64,000 nucleotides of DNA from Thermoanaerobaculia bacterium (GTDB taxonomy: Bacteria > Acidobacteriota > Thermoanaerobaculia > Multivoradales > J023): contig JALCBJ010000015.1 of assembly GCA_028066595.1 (NCBI GenBank), forward strand, positions 23,027 to 87,026, written 5' to 3'. The notes under the pieces were generated by a model. That model saw only the letters and a program-made list of their open reading frames with translations. It had not been told where the DNA came from and searched no databases. Both the position numbers and the translations under genes were made by a program. This document shows, in pieces, positions 60,601 to 64,000 of this stretch. Within the stretch, counting starts at the first letter, position 1, and every line of letters begins with the position of its first letter.

Positions 60601-63600
60601 GCAACGGCCTGGCCAATCCCACGGTCCTGAGCTTCCACACTGTCGATACAGGAGCCCCGGCCACACCGCAGCTTTCCAGTGCGCCACCGGCTCGGCTGTG
60701 CGCCACAGACGTCGCGCTCGAGGGTGTCACCGAGCCCGGCGCTACGGTGCGAGTTTCTGGAGGTGCCGGGGCGGCAGAGGTGCGGGCCTCGGACGTCGAC
60801 GGTGGTTTCCAGCTGCTCGTGGCGCTGCAGCCCAATCGTCTGAACGCCCTCGAGCTGGTAGCCCTCGACGCCTTGGGTAACGCGTCGGCGCCGCGCCGGG
60901 TCGATGTGGTGCACGACTGCGACGGGCCGGCGGTGTTGTCGGCAGAGCTCGATACGACTGTACAACCCGCGACCCTGACGCTGACATTTGATGAAGCGAT
61001 GGCGGAGTCGACCTTGGCCGGAGCCATCAGCCTCGAGCACGATGGCACGCCGATGGCCTTCACCGCATCAGCGAGTGACGCGTCGTTGAGCCTCGATTTG
61101 GCCTCCGTGCCGACCGGCGTACTCGTTCTCGACGTCGCGACGACGGCGCACGATCTTGCGGGCAATGCGCTGGCCTATCCGTATCGCAAGGTATTCGGCG
61201 GCGCCTTGGGTGAGAGCTTCCTCTCGGGCACCGTTCTGGACGCCGCCACCGGTCGCCCCCTGGTGGGCGCCGTGGCGCAGGTGACCGCCACCGACGGCGT
61301 CAGTCTGCCGGATCCAGTGCCACAGCAGACGGTCGGTGCCGAAGGCCGATTCCAGATCGGCCTGACCGCGGGAACCCATGATTTGATGGTGGCGCGTCCT
61401 GGCTATGTGCCGGTCTTTCGCACCGTCACCACGCGGGTCGGAGAAGGTACCAACGTTTTCGACCCGCGCTTGCAGCCCGCCAGCCCGACCGAGTCCATCG
61501 CGCCGAGCGGCGGCACGCTGAATTCGTCACCAGCAGCGGCCTTCGCTGACGAAGGCGTAGCCAGCCTGGCGCTGCCCAGCGGCGCGCTCGCGTCTGCCGC
61601 GTCGGCGAGTCTGACGGTGGTAGGCGAGCAGGCGTTGCCGGCGCTCCTGCCCTATGGCTGGTCACCGCGGGGCGCGGTATGGCTGGATCTCGATCAAGAC
61701 CTGCTGCAGCCTGCGATCCTCGAAATCCCGGTCGAGTCTCCAGCCGGCAGCGTGCTGCCGGTGGTCCGACTCGAGCTCGCCACCCTGCAGTGGCAGGTTT
61801 TGGACCTGGCGACCGTCGAGAGCAGCGGCGGCCAGCACTTCGCCTCCGTGTCGATCGACGATTGGGGTGGATACGTCGTGGTCGAGGCGGACTCGGCCGC
61901 CGATGTCGGCGCCCAGGCGCCGACGCCGGCGGTGGTGGGGCAGAACCTAGGTTCGTCGGCGGCTCCTGTGGCCGGCGCCGTCACCGCTGCGTCCATCTCC
62001 TTTGACCCCGAAGTGGTGCTGCCGAATCAGCGCAGCCAGGCCGACGTCACCTACACGCTGGCGTCGGCAGCGCCAGATGCCGTGGTGAGCGGCGTGCCGC
62101 TGACGCTGTGGATTCGTGAGGAGCTCGAGCTGCTCGACGGTACCGTGCGGCGGCAGGCTCCGTATCCCGCCGATCTCGTGCTCTATCGCTCGCCCTCGGG
62201 CGACGCCCGCTCGAGGTTCTGGCTGGAACCGTCGGAAACCGCCCAGCGTTTGACCCTGCGCGCCGGTGAAGAGTCGGTGACGGTGCATCCCTATGGAGAG
62301 GAAACCGTGCGCGGCGACGTGCTCGGCCCGGCCGGTGGCAGCCTTTCGAATGTCGACGGTGATCGCGTGGACATTCCCAGCGGCGCATTGGCTGAGCCCA
62401 CGGCGGTGGCGCTGATTCGGCGCAGCGAGCAGGATGCGCCGCTGGCGGCGCCGTCGGGCGCCCCTTCGACCACGGTGCTGGGCGCCCTGGAGCTCGATAT
62501 GGGCGGGCGTGAGCTGCTCACCGCGGCCGAGCTGACGCTGGTGCCGACGAGCCCGCCCGCGGCCGGGGCCAGCGGCCTCCTGCTCCACGCCACCACCCTC
62601 GACGGCGATCCGATCTGGCGAGTCGTTGCCCAGCTAGAGCCCGAAGGAGGGGTGTGGACCACCGCCGCCATCGCTCCTGCGGATCTCGCGTGGCCCGGCG
62701 TGCGCCAGGGCGGTTTCTACCTCTTCGTCGAGCTCAACGAGCCGGTCAGCTACCTGCGCGGCGTGATCACCGATATCGATGGCATTGAGCCCCTCGTCGG
62801 TGCCGTCATCGCCAGCCCGAGTGTCCCGTGGATTCAGCTCTCGGACGCCCAGGGCCGCTATGTGCTGCCTTTGCCGCTGTCGCCAGAGGCTCAGGTGATC
62901 AACATCACCAATCCGGCCGACGGTAACCAAGTCTCCCTGACCGTGGTGGCGGCGACCCCAGATGGGCGCGTCGACCAAGACGCGGCAGTGCAGATCACCG
63001 GCGCGCAGGTGCTCGAGGTCGTCCCGGCGGACGGCGCCGTGGGCGTCCCCGCGGGTTTCGAACCGACAGTGCGTTTCAGCGAGCCAGTGGAGCGGGGAAG
63101 CCTGAGCGCCGGCCTCTTGCTCTTCCAGGACGAGACCGCCGTTGCCATCGATCTCGAGCATCAGGGCAACCTGGTGCGAGTGATTCCGCGGGCCTCGCTG
63201 CTGCCAGGGCATAGCTACGAGCTGCGGATCACGAGCGCCATCCAAGATCTCCAGGGTCATCCCCTGGCCACGCCCATGGCGGTCACCTTTAGGACCCAGT
63301 CGGCCGAGGAGTCCTCCGGAGGCTTAGACCGCGATGGAGTGGTGCTCTACGCGCCCGACTCGAACAACCTCGCCAGAGTCGTGGGCGCTGCCGGCACCGT
63401 GGCCGGAGGCAGCCTGGTCTACGTCGAGAATCAGACGTCGTTGGTGGCCACGGAGTCCGTCACCGCGGCCCAGGACGGCAGCTTCGAGATCTGGGTCCAA
63501 TCGACCCTTGACGACACCTTGGTTCTGCATGTCTTGGTCGAGGGTTCCAGTGAGCAGCTGATGGTCTTGGGTCCCTTCATGGACACCAGCCGGAAGCGAG

Positions 63601-64000
63601 CCTGGATCCGGACCGACCGACCCTATGCGCTCGAAACCTCCGAAGGAGTGCAAATCCTGGTGGAGGAGGGTGGTTTCGATCGTCCCACGTGGGTCGGTCT
63701 CGAGCTCACCGACCCCGACACACCGGCCGCGGCCGTGCCGGCCGACTTAGAGACTGTCTATGCCTTTGAGCTAGATTTCGGCGGCGCCGAAGCGCTGAAG
63801 CCTTTGCAGTTGCGACTTCCGGCGCCGTCGGAAGCTACCGGCGAGGTCTTGCTCCTGAACCGACTGGTCGAGGTAGCGGGACGCCCGGCCTGGATGATGA
63901 TGGATCTTCTCGGTCGAAATGGCGACTGGCTGACCACGGAAAACCCAGAGAGCCTGCAGGAGCCGAGCCTTGGCTCTTCGTCGCAGGCGAGTCTCAAGCG
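57618..64000 (+). CDS. Second giant secreted Ig-repeat protein (3' end outside window)
   Basis: Open to the window edge, at least 2,127 residues. The ATG at 57618 is preferred: GGAG lies 8 nt before it, and a signal peptide follows (AVLLSCCWLLCLAAAFATPCLA). An in-frame ATG at 57483 (TGATG overlap with the previous stop) would add 45 residues. The N-terminus has NLPTNPPTNLPT-type repeats. Then follow about ten Ig-like units (49-906), an SbsA-type domain and two more Ig-like units. A carboxypeptidase-regulatory-like domain (near 61224), two segments ending in a ZU5-like PSGAL motif, another SbsA-type domain (near 63000) and further beta-rich sequence complete the visible part. Cotranscription with the upstream giant gene is likely. 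Similar N-terminal architectures occur in proteins that end in RHS/YD repeats, but no YD repeat is visible here. Confidence 0.82.
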   Translation, partial: MSVRLNNLPTNPPTNLPTHLRLSRAVLLSCCWLLCLAAAFATPCLAAPAFVDLTPVDGSLLGSGDGQMTGRATGATALSIDGESVALADDGSFSSAFSLADGTRTFALVATDGSGATAELSHTLVVDTQPPVLQVTSPSNLVVTASPVVFAGVYQEPHLQAIVVDGVVGAGIPATAADGSWTASVPLVEGVNTIHVTATDSLGHSTATTLAVRLDSQAPVIAITESGSVFTGGLINRPVALEVAFSDATQLVTEVRLDGSPFQSGQSVVTEGSHVLEAVATDQGGLTTSIDVPFEIDLTAPVIHSILPASQSVLGDASVVLQVTTAGASAVRVTDSHGTVDGVGSGDVFSVSGATLVEGPQTLRIEALDSAGNVSERDHSLVLDTEAPMLVIDSPRSGDVVATPSLEVVGLATDPHLVDVRVEGQLANLVGPYFSGVSVTLAEGTNTLAVEATDVAGNRRTEQIMVELDSSAPTFQVTVGGEVLVSGRSFAGPVTPVIEVSDPTATVTATLDGAVFTSGTEVSSAGSHELGVTVTSAAGQSSSQLLIFTIDSQAPSLTVVSPAAGTVSQSAEVTLRGTADGARWVRVSGPGLTSDLATLYAGDWSLGPVTLVEGANTFTVVAEAANGLSSEQVHSLELDTTIPTLSIASPAAGALVGDLSLTVSGSASDSNLARVTVNGAEATLTGASGQTRTWLIHQVAVQEGPQTLQIHAEDTAGHRAERTLELVVDTTAPTLQITEPAPGTVVPDARYTIRGEAEDAHLDRVRVAGLPATVSASVGTRSTWSKEVDLEEGSNTIEVEAIDRLGLRATTSIVIQRDGAAPQVAIVEPPEGSYTNALTTTVRGTTVDTPDVTVKVNGQEALIDQGSWSVSELPLVEGVNRLVARAEDSLSNQGVHVREIVVDTVAPSLLQVEPASGALALPVLSSFRLRLSEPPGPTAEDPVTGGWRLIADGGATLAATASREGDELVIMPGGPLPSDAAIALHLTTELQDRAGNGLANPTVLSFHTVDTGAPATPQLSSAPPARLCATDVALEGVTEPGATVRVSGGAGAAEVRASDVDGGFQLLVALQPNRLNALELVALDALGNASAPRRVDVVHDCDGPAVLSAELDTTVQPATLTLTFDEAMAESTLAGAISLEHDGTPMAFTASASDASLSLDLASVPTGVLVLDVATTAHDLAGNALAYPYRKVFGGALGESFLSGTVLDAATGRPLVGAVAQVTATDGVSLPDPVPQQTVGAEGRFQIGLTAGTHDLMVARPGYVPVFRTVTTRVGEGTNVFDPRLQPASPTESIAPSGGTLNSSPAAAFADEGVASLALPSGALASAASASLTVVGEQALPALLPYGWSPRGAVWLDLDQDLLQPAILEIPVESPAGSVLPVVRLELATLQWQVLDLATVESSGGQHFASVSIDDWGGYVVVEADSAADVGAQAPTPAVVGQNLGSSAAPVAGAVTAASISFDPEVVLPNQRSQADVTYTLASAAPDAVVSGVPLTLWIREELELLDGTVRRQAPYPADLVLYRSPSGDARSRFWLEPSETAQRLTLRAGEESVTVHPYGEETVRGDVLGPAGGSLSNVDGDRVDIPSGALAEPTAVALIRRSEQDAPLAAPSGAPSTTVLGALELDMGGRELLTAAELTLVPTSPPAAGASGLLLHATTLDGDPIWRVVAQLEPEGGVWTTAAIAPADLAWPGVRQGGFYLFVELNEPVSYLRGVITDIDGIEPLVGAVIASPSVPWIQLSDAQGRYVLPLPLSPEAQVINITNPADGNQVSLTVVAATPDGRVDQDAAVQITGAQVLEVVPADGAVGVPAGFEPTVRFSEPVERGSLSAGLLLFQDETAVAIDLEHQGNLVRVIPRASLLPGHSYELRITSAIQDLQGHPLATPMAVTFRTQSAEESSGGLDRDGVVLYAPDSNNLARVVGAAGTVAGGSLVYVENQTSLVATESVTAAQDGSFEIWVQSTLDDTLVLHVLVEGSSEQLMVLGPFMDTSRKRAWIRTDRPYALETSEGVQILVEEGGFDRPTWVGLELTDPDTPAAAVPADLETVYAFELDFGGAEALKPLQLRLPAPSEATGEVLLLNRLVEVAGRPAWMMMDLLGRNGDWLTTENPESLQEPSLGSSSQASLK
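57762..60335 (+). repeat. Array of about ten bacterial Ig-like repeats
   Basis: Units of about 85 residues, each beginning D(T/S)xAPxLxI.SP or a close variant (PVLQVTSP, PVIAITES, PMLVIDSP, PSLTVVSP, PTLSIASP, PTLQITEP, PQVAIVEP) and ending V.L.EG.NT..V.A.D..G. These match the glucodextranase-B/Big-type Ig folds of surface proteins. Units are diverged, so the array is old rather than recently amplified. Confidence 0.8.

Noticed and set aside
43821..61165. Many long open frames on the minus strand opposite the two giant genes (for example around 43.9-44.7, 49.3-50.0, 56.1-57.0 and 60.3-61.2 kb)
   Set aside because: They are shadows of GC-rich coding on the plus strand: low-complexity Arg/Ser/Ala-rich products without domains, while the plus frame stays open and shows clear modules throughout.

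Overview
The window is about 64 kb of GC-rich bacterial chromosome, densely coded on both strands, with no rRNA, tRNA, CRISPR array, insertion sequence or phage genes that I could see. The mix of genes suggests a member of the Acidobacteriota, perhaps a Thermoanaerobaculia-like lineage. The indicators are a sulfatase-like enzyme with a TLPSH motif, a multiheme cytochrome fused to TPRs, a Gld-type ABC operon with DUF4340, and a ToxR/CadC-like regulator fused to TPRs. This placement is inference from gene content; no marker gene was compared.

Region 1 (1-10,258, mostly + strand) is housekeeping: the 3' part of aspS, aroB, a membrane HD-GYP protein, a Roadblock/LC7-like protein, ftsY, then a tightly overlapping ribD-ribE-hypothetical run and a threonine aldolase. 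Region 2 (10,243-19,567, mostly - strand) carries a UvrD-type helicase overlapping a seven-heme TPR cytochrome, a small secreted protein on the + strand, a GNAT-acyl-CoA synthetase fusion and a sulfatase-like enzyme.

Region 3 (19,568-23,960, + strand) is a periplasmic adaptor and two ABC ATPases without a permease, then a glycosyltransferase. It is preceded by a strongly structured intergenic region with a perfect 18-bp palindrome. Region 4 (23,982-30,852, - strand) is one transcription unit: a Gld-like ABC ATPase, permease and GldG-type protein, then DUF4340, a Ste24-like protease and SfsA. Region 5 (31,105-39,156) holds a coiled-coil protein, a BepA-like metalloprotease, a small PHA-system-like protein, an AMP-binding-like fragment with no good start, a thiolase, a CaiB/BaiF CoA-transferase and an EntS-like MFS exporter.

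Region 6 (39,424-64,000) is the most unusual part. A membrane-spanning winged-helix/TPR regulator is divergent from a 15.7-kb single open frame for a secreted protein of about 5,220 residues. That protein is built from 13 carboxypeptidase-regulatory-like modules, five glycine-rich modules of about 375 residues, Ig-like and PKD domains and a thrombospondin-C-like domain. A second giant secreted gene follows at once (at least 2,127 residues, running off the window) and starts with about ten Ig-like repeats. The shared intergenic region holds four 11-bp-phased direct repeats, a layout typical of OmpR/PhoB-type DNA binding. This regulator plus giant surface-protein pair is the best candidate here for an undescribed system.
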